A stretch of 64,000 bases of DNA from Bacteroidia bacterium. GTDB lineage: Bacteria > Bacteroidota > Bacteroidia > J057 > JADKCL01. Under the pieces are notes generated by a model that did no database searches, was not told where the DNA came from, and saw only the letters and a list, made by a program, of their open reading frames with translations. Both the position numbers and the translations under genes were made by a program. The stretch lies in the NCBI GenBank assembly GCA_020635905.1, contig JACJYV010000006.1:496001-560000 (forward strand), written 5' to 3'. Positions 8,130-16,410 of this stretch are shown one piece after another; the stretch's first letter is position 1; every line of letters starts with the position of its first letter.

Positions 8130-8882
8130 CTATATTTTATTAAAACTATTCAGCAGATCAATCAGACGGGCTCTTTTGCGTTGGGAAACGGGCACGGTTG
8201 ATTCGTCGGAAAGGACCAGGTAGCCGCCGTCTTTGTTCATGTAGCTGTTGAGGTGACTGAGGTTGATGATGTGAGAAAGGTGAACCCGTTCAAACCCGAA
8301 GGGGGCCAACATCAGTTCAAAATCCTTCAGGGTTTTGCCCACCAGCATTTTTTGCCCGTTGCTGAAGTAAAACCGGGTATAATTTCCCTCTGAATTGAGC
8401 CTCACAATGGTGCGCAGTTCGATAAGGTGAATGCCTTCTGAAGTTTGCAGGGCAATTTTTTTGAAAGGATCCTTGAGGGCCTGGTTGCGGAAAAAATTTT
8501 CCACGGGATCAATATCCCCCAGGTCCTGGGCCAGTTCCAGCCGGGAAACTGCTTCCCGCAGTTCCTCTCCGTCAATGGGTTTGACCAGATAATCTATGGC
8601 ATTGAAACGAAAAGCCCGCAGGGCGTATTCGCTGTAGGCAGTGGTAAAAATCACCCGAAAATTGATCGTTTTCAGCTTTTCCAGAATCTCAAATCCCACC
8701 CCGTCAGAAAGTTGAATATCCAGAAAGATCAGGTCCACCTCTTTTTCAGTCAGGAGTTTCACTCCCTCCTCCACGGATCCGGCTTCGCCGATGATTTCCA
8801 GATCCGGGCACTGAAACCCGATTTCCTGCCTGAGGGCTGAACGGGCTTGTTTTTCGTCGTCGATGATGATTGCTCTTTGCAT
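8130..8882 (-). CDS. LytTR-family response regulator
   Basis: A protein of 250 residues. The receiver domain (1-120) has IIDDEKQAR acids, the phospho-acceptor Asp in DLIFLDIQLSDG, Thr in FTTAYSEYAL and Lys in DYLVKPID. The LytTR DNA-binding domain (about 145-245) includes TIVRLNSEGNYTRFY, MLVGKTLKDFE, HLSHIINLSHLNSY and STVPVSQRKR. It lies 1 nt downstream of the histidine kinase gene and so forms a cognate pair with it. It probably binds DNA as a phosphorylated dimer; targets are unknown. An extended low-complexity spacer (7983-8129) separates it from the ars operon. Confidence 0.92.
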   Translation of the reverse strand: MQRAIIIDDEKQARSALRQEIGFQCPDLEIIGEAGSVEEGVKLLTEKEVDLIFLDIQLSDGVGFEILEKLKTINFRVIFTTAYSEYALRAFRFNAIDYLVKPIDGEELREAVSRLELAQDLGDIDPVENFFRNQALKDPFKKIALQTSEGIHLIELRTIVRLNSEGNYTRFYFSNGQKMLVGKTLKDFELMLAPFGFERVHLSHIINLSHLNSYMNKDGGYLVLSDESTVPVSQRKRARLIDLLNSFNKI

Positions 8883-8883
8883 G

Positions 8884-11811
8884 TTACCAAATGGTTTGAT
8901 AGGGAATCAAAACTTCGGCGCGGGTCCCCGCGGGACTGCCGTCGTCGTTTTGCAGATCGAAATAGGTAATGGTACTGGCAATGCCCGTACGTTGGGTAAT
9001 CAGGCGAAGCCTGTCTTTGACCACCTGGGTCGAGTGAGACAAATTGTCGCTTCTGCTTTCTCTTTTTTCGGCTCTGGAACGGCCAATTCCGTCATCCTGA
9101 ACCCAGCAAAGCAGACTTTCGCCCTGGCGCTGGAAGCCAATCCTGATGGTGGAGGCTTCCTTTTTGGGTCCAATGCCGTGGATAATGGCATTCTCGACCA
9201 GGGGTTGCAGCAACATGGGGGGAATGCCCGTTTCCTCCCGCGATACTGCCGGGCTGACCTCAAATTCGAAGTCGAATTTATTGTCGTACCTCACCCGGGC
9301 CAGATCCAGGAAGAGGGTCAGAATCTGAATTTCCTTTTCCAGGGAAATGAGCTGGTCGCCTGATTCCAGAATGAGGCGCAGCAGGCGGGAGAATTTGGTG
9401 ATATAGCCCGAAGCTTCCTGGTCTCTGGCCTCTGCATAATAGCCTTTGATGGTGTTGAGCGCATTGAAAATAAAATGGGGATTCATCTGCATGCGCAGGG
9501 ATTGCTGCTCCAGCTCCAGCAAATTTCGCTCAATTTCCACTTTCTCCTTTTCCGCCTGAATGGCCGTTTGCTCCAGTTCATACCTTTTGCGCAAAAAGTT
9601 GAAACGCACCCTCCAGCCGAGGATCAGAAAAACCACCACAAATAAAAGGATGGCAACCAGAAACCAGCCCTCTGTCCAGAAGGGAGCCAGAATCTGGAAG
9701 GAATAACTGGCCACGGGGCTTAACTGGCCCTGGTTGTTTTCGGCCCGCACTTCAAAGGTATAATCCCCGGTCGGCAAGGCCCGGAAGTTGACTTCACGGG
9801 AGGCGGTGGTCTGCCAGGTACTGTCGTAACTGGCCAGGCGATAATGGTAGGTGAGATTCCCATGGTCACGGATATGCAGGCCGAGGAAGGAAATTGAAAT
9901 TGAATTTTTCAGGTAGTTGAATTCATGCACAGAATCCGGCACTTCTACCCCATTGACGTGAACCTGGGTGATGTAGATCAGTGGCACAGATTGACGCCTT
10001 ACATTGCCGTCTGGGTCAAAAAAGGCCAGTCCGTCGTCAGTTGCGAGATAAACTTTGCCCTGAAAAACCTCAATATCATTGACTTTCAAATGCTCCAGCC
10101 CGATCCTGATCCCCATGTTGATAATTCTTAATTCGCCCGCCTCAAATGCACCTTTATATACTCCTTTGCGGGTTCCCAACCAGATTTCATTATTGGAAGT
10201 GGCCGCAATGGCATACACCATTTCATTGATCCCTCCTCCCACCTGCTCAAAGGTGCCATCGGGTTTTCTGATCACCAGACCATGGCCAAGGGTCCCGATC
10301 AGGAGCATGTCTTCATCAGGCAGGTAGCAGAGGTCTCCAATGGGGCAATTCACCAGGGATTCTTTATCTTCAAAGGGGATAATACTGTCATTTTCCAACA
10401 ACACCAATCCTGCTACGGTACCCGCCCATACCTGATTTCCTTTGCCCTTGCAGAAGTCATTGGCGCGGGAATTGATGACATTGTCAAACCTGATCGACAT
10501 CAGAGAATCGGGGGGATAGGGGCTCAGGTGACTGGCGACCCATTCCTTTTCCAGAAACTGGGTAACGTGGGTGCTGTACAGATAATCTCCCTTTTGCCTG
10601 CGGAAAAAATCATTTCCCCAAATGGGCAGATAGGATATTTTTTTTCCATTCACCAGGGCCAGGCCAGTTTTGCCAATTACCCACAATCCTTCATCTGGCT
10701 CATACCTGAGTTTGGGGATTTCCACGGGACTAAAGAAAGGGGCACAGTATGCGGTCACCTGGTCATTGCTGAGATTTCCGTAAAGGTTTCTGAGGCCCGA
10801 AAACCAAAGTCGTTCGTTATTTTCATTTTCCAGCCCAAGGACTGTATTGCCTGCAATCCCGTCTTTTTCGCGGTATTGTCGCACCCCTGGTGCGGGGGTG
10901 TAATAGACGCCATCTTCATGGGTACAAATCCATTGGGTTCCCTCCCTGTCTTCAAAAACACAAGTGACGGTATTATCCCTGAAAAGATGATTAAATGAAA
11001 TATTTTCCTTGTCTTCCCCTACAAAAGTTCCTCCCCGGGTTGAAAACCAGTAACGGTCGTGAAGCAGGGTCACATGAATGGTTTCTTCAAGTTTTTTGGA
11101 AAACAGGAATTTTCTTGATTCCCTGGTTCGGGCATCGAAAGAAATGATTTGCTGTTTGTAGAAATAAAAAATGGTTTCATCCAAGGTGCAAATCCGGCCA
11201 AAATCACGACGGTAAGGGTAGCAAATCAGGGGGATGAAATTCCCCTGGGAATCCATTTCGTAAAATCCCTCCCCTTCTACTGTCATCAGACGATTTTCCT
11301 CTGAAACAATCAGTCCCCAGAAAGTAGCATTCCGGGGAATATTTTCCACGGTTCCGTCCGGACAAATTTTACTGATCCCTCCCCTGAACCCATTCATCCA
11401 GATATTGCCATCCTGATCCTCAACAATTCCGGAAATGTATGAAGCAATTTTTACCTCTTTGAGAAAGGGAGCGTTGTCTGGATTCCACATTTTACCCTCG
11501 AAGTAATAACAGGGCTTTCCGTTCCAGGTTCTGAACCAGATTCGCCCCCGTGAATCCTGAAAAAACTCAAACACATCGTTGCTGGTAAGACCGTCGTTAA
11601 GGGAGATAATTTCAAAATTATAACCATCGTAACGGGCCACCCCCGCGTTGGTACCAAACCAGAGGAAGCCGTCGCGGTCCTGAAAAACAGAGTAAACATA
11701 ATTGGAAGGGAGCCCCTGCTCCATGCGAATATTCAGAAAATAGGGCTCCTGAGCCCGTAAAAAGGCACTCAGGAAGAGAAATAGTATCCCGAGAGTAATT
11801 TTTTTATTCAT
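8884..11811 (-). CDS. Reg_prop/Y_Y_Y sensor histidine kinase of the LytS (His_kinase) type
   Basis: A protein of 975 residues from ATG 11809-11811, which gives a signal peptide MNKKITLGILFLFLSAFLRA. The periplasmic part carries about a dozen two-component-propeller repeats (SVFQDRDGFLWFGTNAGV, VEDQDGNIWMNG, VFEDREGTQWICTHEDGVY) making a double beta-propeller. A Y_Y_Y domain (~650-715) with DSTWQTT and LPTGDYTFEVRA follows, then one transmembrane helix (~725-745), a coiled coil, the phospho-His motif QMNPHFIFNALN and an HATPase with LVENAIIHG and DDGIGRS. The architecture is used for sensing extracellular ligands in Bacteroidota. Partner: the LytTR regulator 1 nt downstream. Confidence 0.92.
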   Translation of the reverse strand: MNKKITLGILFLFLSAFLRAQEPYFLNIRMEQGLPSNYVYSVFQDRDGFLWFGTNAGVARYDGYNFEIISLNDGLTSNDVFEFFQDSRGRIWFRTWNGKPCYYFEGKMWNPDNAPFLKEVKIASYISGIVEDQDGNIWMNGFRGGISKICPDGTVENIPRNATFWGLIVSEENRLMTVEGEGFYEMDSQGNFIPLICYPYRRDFGRICTLDETIFYFYKQQIISFDARTRESRKFLFSKKLEETIHVTLLHDRYWFSTRGGTFVGEDKENISFNHLFRDNTVTCVFEDREGTQWICTHEDGVYYTPAPGVRQYREKDGIAGNTVLGLENENNERLWFSGLRNLYGNLSNDQVTAYCAPFFSPVEIPKLRYEPDEGLWVIGKTGLALVNGKKISYLPIWGNDFFRRQKGDYLYSTHVTQFLEKEWVASHLSPYPPDSLMSIRFDNVINSRANDFCKGKGNQVWAGTVAGLVLLENDSIIPFEDKESLVNCPIGDLCYLPDEDMLLIGTLGHGLVIRKPDGTFEQVGGGINEMVYAIAATSNNEIWLGTRKGVYKGAFEAGELRIINMGIRIGLEHLKVNDIEVFQGKVYLATDDGLAFFDPDGNVRRQSVPLIYITQVHVNGVEVPDSVHEFNYLKNSISISFLGLHIRDHGNLTYHYRLASYDSTWQTTASREVNFRALPTGDYTFEVRAENNQGQLSPVASYSFQILAPFWTEGWFLVAILLFVVVFLILGWRVRFNFLRKRYELEQTAIQAEKEKVEIERNLLELEQQSLRMQMNPHFIFNALNTIKGYYAEARDQEASGYITKFSRLLRLILESGDQLISLEKEIQILTLFLDLARVRYDNKFDFEFEVSPAVSREETGIPPMLLQPLVENAIIHGIGPKKEASTIRIGFQRQGESLLCWVQDDGIGRSRAEKRESRSDNLSHSTQVVKDRLRLITQRTGIASTITYFDLQNDDGSPAGTRAEVLIPYQTIW

Positions 11812-11952
11812 GCAAGCCTGACAAGTCCACCACAAAAGTAAGAGGTTTTCAAATCTTTCGTTTGAATTTGCCCTACGGATGCCTGCCGTACAGACCCTTC
11901 CAATCAGCAGACCCTATCACTGAATAAGTCGGGGCCATCACTTATCACTTTA

Positions 11953-11986
11953 TTTGAAGTATAAATTTTCAGCCTGATTAAATTTG
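11953..11986 (+). promoter_or_regulatory. Bacteroidota-type promoter for candidate ncRNA
   Basis: TTTG (11953-11956), a 22-nt spacer, then TAAATTTG (11979-11986), matching the TTTG / TAnnTTTG architecture of the Bacteroidota primary sigma factor. Both flanking genes are on the opposite strand, so this promoter would serve a separate + strand transcript beginning near 11992-11995. Confidence 0.55.
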
Positions 11987-11991
11987 GGAAG

Positions 11992-12200
11992 AGACAGTTT
12001 TAGCAATCCAATTAAACACATACCACTTTTAAGATATTAAGCAATCCAACAATTTTCGCCGAACGACTTAGGTAGGGAAACTACAACATCAGCGAAGGTA
12101 AACTGAACGAAAAGAACCCTGTTTACCGAAGCTACTAAAGATTAAAGAACCTTGAATTTTAGTAGATTCAGCCCCGGGACCAAAGCCCCGGGGTTTTTTT
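11992..12200 (+). ncRNA. Candidate structured small RNA (~205 nt), unassigned
   Basis: The interval lies between two minus-strand genes and has a promoter-like start and a strong terminator. A direct repeat AGCAATCCAA occurs at 12002-12011 and 12040-12049. Two hairpins follow: GGTAAAC/GTTTACC (12097-12103, 12121-12127) and CTACTAAA/TTTAGTAG (12132-12139, 12158-12165). Their loops share the octamer AAAGAACC (12111-12118 and 12144-12151). The terminator hairpin closes it. No open frame of note was seen. It does not resemble tmRNA, RNase P, SRP or a 6S rod as far as I can see. The 5' end is inferred from the promoter. Confidence 0.5.
12172..12200 (+). terminator. Rho-independent terminator of candidate ncRNA
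   Basis: CCCCGG (12172-12177), 10-nt loop, CCGGGG (12188-12193), then seven T. The U-tract is on the + strand only, so it does not end the flanking minus-strand genes. It overlaps the stop codon of the permease gene by 2 nt. Confidence 0.75.
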
Positions 12201-13245
12201 ATTTCTTTTCCAGGGGAGCCACATTGCCGCGGGCGGAAAGCAAAACTGCAATGGCGCGGGTTTGGGGAAATTGTCCCAGAATGATTACCAGGGTCACCAC
12301 GATAGGCACGCTGAGCACCATCCCCACCACGCCCCAGATCACACCCCAGACCGAAAGGGATAGGATAACCACCAGACCGCTTACGTTCAGGGTTTTACCC
12401 ATCAGGCGGGGTTCCAGCACATTGCCAACCAGAAACTGGGTGGCGCCCACTCCAATCAGGACCGCCAGAAAGGGGGTCGCTGTATCAAATTGAATGAGGG
12501 CGAAAATGGCCGGGAAAAAGGTCCCCACCAGACTGCCCAGGGTGGGAATATAGTTTAGCAAAAAGATCAGGAAGGCCCAGAAAATGGCAAATTCCACGCC
12601 CACAATGGCCAGAATCACCCAACTGATCAATCCTGTCAGCACACTCACCCCCGTCTTGATGGCCACATAGGACTTGAGAGATTGATGCACCCGCCCCATG
12701 ATGCCCAGGATCTGCTCATACTGGCTGTTGCTGCTGGCCAGGGCCCTGAGTTTGCGCTCGAAGACAAATTGCTCAGCCAGAATGAAAATCAGATACACCA
12801 GCATCAGCACCATGTTGCCTGCGAAACTGGACACACCTTCTCCCACACTTTGCGCAATGGGGCGAATATCAACCTGCTCGAGGATCTGATTGAAGGTAGG
12901 AATGGTGTCCAGCCTGAACAATTTCATTCCTTTCTGAATCAGGGCCTGGAAGGCCTCCTGGTAGGCAGGAGCCAGCTCAATCATGTCTTCCACAGATACT
13001 TCAATGATGTCGATCACCGCAATCAGCAAAGCAATGATCACCACGAGCGAGCCACACATGGCAGCCCACAGGGGCAGTCTCTTGCCTTTGAAGGAGGCTT
13101 TGCGAATCAATTCAGCCAGTGAATACACCAGGTACCAAATCGAAAAAGCAGCAACCAGGGGAATAAGGAGATTTTTCCCGATGATGAGGATGTAAACCAG
13201 CAAGGTGAGGATCACCAGCCAGGCAGCGGCACGGATTGGAGACAT
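12199..13245 (-). CDS. AI-2E family membrane transporter
   Basis: A protein of 348 residues from ATG 13243-13245 (MSPIRAAAWLVILTLLVY); the longer frame adds a soluble tail unlike the family. About seven to eight membrane segments: two N-terminal helices, a long amphipathic soluble region (~95-170) with IELAPAYQEAFQALIQKG, then the conserved C-terminal helices containing LLNYIPTLGSLVGTFFPA and FLVGNVLEPRLMGKTLNVSG, the family hallmark. Members include E. coli TqsA/YdiK and Na+/H+ antiporter-like proteins; the AI-2 export name is often wrong. Substrate unknown. Its stop codon overlaps the terminator of the opposite-strand ncRNA. Confidence 0.88.
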   Translation of the reverse strand: MSPIRAAAWLVILTLLVYILIIGKNLLIPLVAAFSIWYLVYSLAELIRKASFKGKRLPLWAAMCGSLVVIIALLIAVIDIIEVSVEDMIELAPAYQEAFQALIQKGMKLFRLDTIPTFNQILEQVDIRPIAQSVGEGVSSFAGNMVLMLVYLIFILAEQFVFERKLRALASSNSQYEQILGIMGRVHQSLKSYVAIKTGVSVLTGLISWVILAIVGVEFAIFWAFLIFLLNYIPTLGSLVGTFFPAIFALIQFDTATPFLAVLIGVGATQFLVGNVLEPRLMGKTLNVSGLVVILSLSVWGVIWGVVGMVLSVPIVVTLVIILGQFPQTRAIAVLLSARGNVAPLEKK

Positions 13246-13377
13246 GGAGTAAAATTGCAGATTTCTGCGCGGACAGCCTATGGCCATTTTCCACAGGAGA
13301 AGTTGATTGCCCGCGAATTCTGAACAGAATTTGCACATTTTTGGGGGTTGGGAGATTTTTTGGTGAATCTATCTGAA

Positions 13378-13505
13378 GGGGGCCTCTGAAAACAAAGAAG
13401 ATCAAGGCGGACACAGTTGAAGAAAGCTCAGCTTGTTAATTGATAATTGTTCCTTGCCAATTGATCCAAGTCCAACCCAGAGATTCAAAGTTTTTAGAGG
13501 TGCCC
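13378..13505. repeat. MITE-like element with terminal inverted repeats, copy 2
   Basis: Ends CCTCTGAAAAC (13383-13393) and GTTTTTAGAGG (13490-13500) pair at 10 of 11 positions. The interior shares AAGAAGATCAAGGCGGAC, GTTGAAGAAAGC and TCCAAGTCCAACCCAGAGATT with the copy at 6920-7039, with a divergent AT-rich centre. It lies between the divergent permease and pseudouridine synthase genes. Confidence 0.7.
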
Positions 13506-13530
13506 TGAATTAAACCAGCTAAATTGCCGC

Positions 13531-14094
13531 ATGGCCCGTTTTCAGTATTTCATTCTGTACAAACCGTTCAACGTCCTGACCCAGTTTACGGACCCTGTGG
13601 GCGGCAAAATGACCCTGGGTGACGTCTATCCCTTTCCAAAAGATGTTTACCCCATTGGTCGCCTGGACGAGGACAGCGAGGGCCTGCTTTTGCTGACCAA
13701 TGACCCCGCCATGAATAAAGTCTGGCTGGATGCGGGAGTGGAAAAAGAATATTACGTCCAGGTGGAAGGCATTCCCAAAGAGTCTGATCTGCAACCCCTG
13801 CGTCAGGGACTGGAACTGCGCATCAAAAAGAAAGCATTTCGCACCCTTCCTGCGGGCGCCCGACTTTTGCAGCCAGCCCCTGTATTACCCGAACGGAATC
13901 CTCCCATTCGTTTTCGCCAATCTGTGCCCGATGCCTGGATCGCCATCACCCTGCGGGAAGGCAAAAACCGCCAGGTGCGTAAAATGACGGCTGCGATTGG
14001 ATTTCCCACCCTGCGCCTGGTCAGGTGGCGGATGGGTCCTCACACCCTGGAAGGCCTGGAGCCTGGGCAGGTAAGAGAATTGAAAAAATTATGA
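13531..14094 (+). CDS. rluE: 23S rRNA pseudouridine synthase, RluE/RsuA family
   Basis: A protein of 187 residues with no S4 domain. The catalytic motif is YPIGRLDEDSEGLLLLTND, with the invariant Asp after GRL. KEYYVQVEG and the C-terminal ITLREGKNRQVRKMTAAIG stretch are family hallmarks. The short size and missing S4 domain fit RluE, which modifies U2457 of 23S rRNA in E. coli, rather than RsuA/RluB. A -7 box TAAATTGC ends 3 nt before the ATG, so the mRNA may be leaderless. Transcribed away from the AI-2E gene; a MITE copy sits in the shared intergenic space. Confidence 0.9.
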   Translation: MARFQYFILYKPFNVLTQFTDPVGGKMTLGDVYPFPKDVYPIGRLDEDSEGLLLLTNDPAMNKVWLDAGVEKEYYVQVEGIPKESDLQPLRQGLELRIKKKAFRTLPAGARLLQPAPVLPERNPPIRFRQSVPDAWIAITLREGKNRQVRKMTAAIGFPTLRLVRWRMGPHTLEGLEPGQVRELKKL

Positions 14095-14147
14095 TTCAGG
14101 ATTGGAGGATTTTTTCGAAATTTAACCAAACCTTGTATTACACCAAA

Positions 14148-14705
14148 ATGAAAAACACTCTCTTCCTGCTTGCCGCCTTGCTGATCACCCTCTCCTGGAA
14201 CCCACTTTTGGCTGGCTCTGTTCCATCTGTGGAAGCCACGGAAGGCAGAGAATTTGCCCAAAGACCCAATCCACAAGTGATGGATTTGGACGTAAGGGCC
14301 ATGGAACGGCAGGAAGTCTCTGAAACGATAGTTTCTGTTCCCAAAGGGGCAAAAAGCCCCAGAGAGTCCACCCTTTCTCGGAAAGTAATTCGCAAAAATC
14401 TTTTTTCAGGCCTTAAAAAGCTGCGCAAAGCGCGGGAAAGGAACCCAAATATTTTTGGACTGCTTTCACTCATCGCCGTTGGGCTTACCTTGCTGCTTTT
14501 TATTTTATCTATTCTTTTATACTTCCTGGTACTGTACTTCGGGGTGGTTCCCATTTTAATTGCAACTTCCATCGTACTTGGAGTCATAGGCCTGACCCGC
14601 GATGAAAACCCAACCATGGCAATAATTGGCATGATTTCTGGAATTCTGATTGCTCTGTCCATTATTGGGCTGATATTATTTTTGTTTGCCTTTTTTATTT
14701 TCTGA
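14148..14705 (+). CDS. Hypothetical small membrane protein with signal peptide
   Basis: A protein of 185 residues from ATG 14148, chosen because it begins a signal peptide (MKNTLFLLAALLITLSWNPL, LAG). Residues ~30-100 are polar and end in a basic stretch (RKVIRKNLFSGLKKLRKARE). The last ~80 residues form three closely spaced hydrophobic helices (FGLLSLIAVGLTLLLFILSI, VVPILIATSIVLGVIGL, AIIGMISGILIALSIIGLIL), like DUF4190-type proteins. The arrangement signal peptide, basic linker, membrane pair resembles the two TM2 genes that follow, so the three may be functionally linked (inference). The function is not known. Confidence 0.6.
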   Translation: MKNTLFLLAALLITLSWNPLLAGSVPSVEATEGREFAQRPNPQVMDLDVRAMERQEVSETIVSVPKGAKSPRESTLSRKVIRKNLFSGLKKLRKARERNPNIFGLLSLIAVGLTLLLFILSILLYFLVLYFGVVPILIATSIVLGVIGLTRDENPTMAIIGMISGILIALSIIGLILFLFAFFIF

Positions 14706-14843
14706 CCTCCATTCTTTTGCTTTTCCCACCCTGACCAGGAGACGGGATATTAAATTTGTGGACAGAGAAAAAAGTATTGGGATTTCGAAAAAGTTTTCGG
14801 TACTTATCGTCCTGAAATAACAAAAATTCTTACCCGAACCGCT

Positions 14844-15368
14844 ATGTCCAGGAATATTGCCTTGGTAATCCTTGTTTTTTCCGCCTTGCTGATGGTTTCT
14901 GCCATTGGCAATGAAAGAGCAGGAGACACCAAATCAACCTTCAAACCCTCCCCCGAAAAGGTGTGTGCCTTCAGTGTGGGTGAAATGACCATCCTCTCAT
15001 GTGACACACCTCTGACCGAATCCGGGGTGTTGGCTCTGGTGCCGCCCGAAAACAGATTTGAGGAATCCGCAAGCATCGCCAGGACAACCTGGAAGGAAAG
15101 ATTGGCACTTAAAATCATACGGGGCAAACTCAAAAAGGAAACGCGGCAGATTCAAGCCGGAAAAAAGAGCGCAGCAAAAAGCCAGTTTCTTGCCCTGATC
15201 CTGTGCTTTTTCCTTGGATATCTTGGAATCCACAGATTCTATCTGGGCTATGTAGGCATTGGACTCATTCAGTTGTTTACGGCCGGCTTGTGTGGAATAT
15301 GGACCTTTATTGATTTCATTTTGCTGATTTTTGGAGGTCTCAAGCCCAAAGGAGAGGATTTTGGATAA
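14844..15368 (+). CDS. TM2 domain-containing protein, paralogue 1
   Basis: A protein of 174 residues. Signal peptide-like start (MSRNIALVILVFSALLMVSA), a polar middle, a basic segment RLALKIIRGKLKKETRQIQ, then a TM2 domain: ALILCFFLGYLGIHRFYLGY and ELFTAGLCGIWTFIDFILLI-like second helix, with the conserved GxHRFYLG and G(L)CGIWxxxD positions. TM2 proteins are small two-helix membrane proteins of unknown role. A TAAATTTG -7 box lies at 14751-14758, leaving a leader of about 80 nt. Closely similar to the next gene. Confidence 0.85.
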   Translation: MSRNIALVILVFSALLMVSAIGNERAGDTKSTFKPSPEKVCAFSVGEMTILSCDTPLTESGVLALVPPENRFEESASIARTTWKERLALKIIRGKLKKETRQIQAGKKSAAKSQFLALILCFFLGYLGIHRFYLGYVGIGLIQLFTAGLCGIWTFIDFILLIFGGLKPKGEDFG

Positions 15369-15506
15369 AATTGAGTTGAAATTTAATCTCTGACCAACAA
15401 CCCGTTATAAAAAAATACACAATTTACCCGGATAAGTCATTTCAAAACACTTTAGAAATTACTACATTCAAGTTCCAAATTCGAACCACTTTTTTACAAT
15501 TACGCT

Positions 15507-16052
15507 ATGAAACAATTATTAACCTATGTCTCTCTGTGTCTGATCGCGGTAATGATGGTTGCTGCAATCGGAAAAGATCAGGCCAAAGAAACACGCGTTT
15601 CTTATGGCCCATCCCCTGAACTCGTTCAGGAGCAACCCCAGGCTGGTGCTGAAATTGCCACCCCCATTGTGGAAGGTACTGAAGCACAAAATGCAGAAAA
15701 CATCAACATTCAGGAAAAAGCCCTCGAAATGCTGAATCTGACCTCCGCCGAACACCTCAGCCTGAAAGAAAAACTTGCGCTGAAAATCGTGCGTGGCAAA
15801 CTGAAAAAAGATGTTCGCCGCATCAAAAAAGGCAAGAAAACCACGGCTGGCGACAATCAATTGGTTGCTCTGCTGCTTTGCTTCTTTGTAGGTTACCTGG
15901 GTATCCACCGTTTCTACCTCGGCTACATCGGCCTGGGTGTACTCGAGCTGCTGACTGGTGGTCTTTGCGGAATTCTGACTCTGATCGACTTCATCCGTAT
16001 CATCCTTGGAACCCTCAAGCCAAAAGGTGGAGAATACTCCAAAACGCTCTAA
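15507..16052 (+). CDS. TM2 domain-containing protein, paralogue 2
   Basis: A protein of 181 residues with the same plan as its neighbour at 14844: a leader (MKQLLTYVSLCLIAVMMVAA), a polar acidic middle, the shared segment KLALKIVRGKLKKDVRRIKK, and a TM2 domain (LLCFFVGYLGIHRFYLGYIG, LTGGLCGILTLIDFIRIILG). The shared basic segment and C-terminal LKPKG show a tandem duplication. Its 3' end overlaps the next frame by 47 nt. Function unknown. Confidence 0.87.
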   Translation: MKQLLTYVSLCLIAVMMVAAIGKDQAKETRVSYGPSPELVQEQPQAGAEIATPIVEGTEAQNAENINIQEKALEMLNLTSAEHLSLKEKLALKIVRGKLKKDVRRIKKGKKTTAGDNQLVALLLCFFVGYLGIHRFYLGYIGLGVLELLTGGLCGILTLIDFIRIILGTLKPKGGEYSKTL

Positions 16053-16410
16053 ACAGGTAATTCAACTTATCTGGCAAATTGGAAAAATAGGGATCCTCAT
16101 TGGGGTCCCTATTTTTCTTGTTTTAGCCCCTAAGGATTACTTTGACCATGGTACCCCCATCAGTCTTTTTCAACGGATCGGGGTGGATGGCTACTACTCC
16201 AAAGGGCTGACCCGGGGCGTAATGCACCTCATTCACCTCGATTTCAAAACGGCGGCTGATTTCAATAAACTCTCATTTGTCGTTTTTCCCATCATTGCCA
16301 TACTCTGGGCAGGAGCCCTTTGGAAGGAATTAAAAAATCTGCGCAAGCGCTTCACTCCTGCTCCATCCCCCGACCAAACTACCCCTCAAAATGAAGAAAA
16401 ACCTGATTGA
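16006..16410 (+). CDS. DUF2752-like membrane protein lacking the family cysteines
   Basis: A protein of 134 residues. The only in-frame ATG upstream of the conserved part lies inside the previous gene (47-nt overlap), so the start is uncertain; no GTG or TTG was seen in the gap. Residues ~25-95 match the DUF2752 pattern, with GVDGYYSKGLTRGVMHLIHL, FNKLSFVVFPI and two membrane helices. The usual CxxCGxTR motif has become YYSKGLTRG, so both cysteines are missing. The polar tail is Pro/Gln rich. It overlaps the next gene by 20 nt, suggesting translational coupling. Confidence 0.65.
   Translation: MEPSSQKVENTPKRSKQVIQLIWQIGKIGILIGVPIFLVLAPKDYFDHGTPISLFQRIGVDGYYSKGLTRGVMHLIHLDFKTAADFNKLSFVVFPIIAILWAGALWKELKNLRKRFTPAPSPDQTTPQNEEKPD

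Noticed and set aside
11992..12200. 6S RNA, tmRNA, SRP RNA or RNase P RNA
   Set aside because: No rod with a central bubble, no CCA-ended tRNA-like part, no SRP tetraloop helix and no GAGGAAAGTCC core were found.
12199..13245. AI-2 quorum-sensing exporter
   Set aside because: The family name is historical; nothing nearby (luxS, lsr) supports AI-2 transport.
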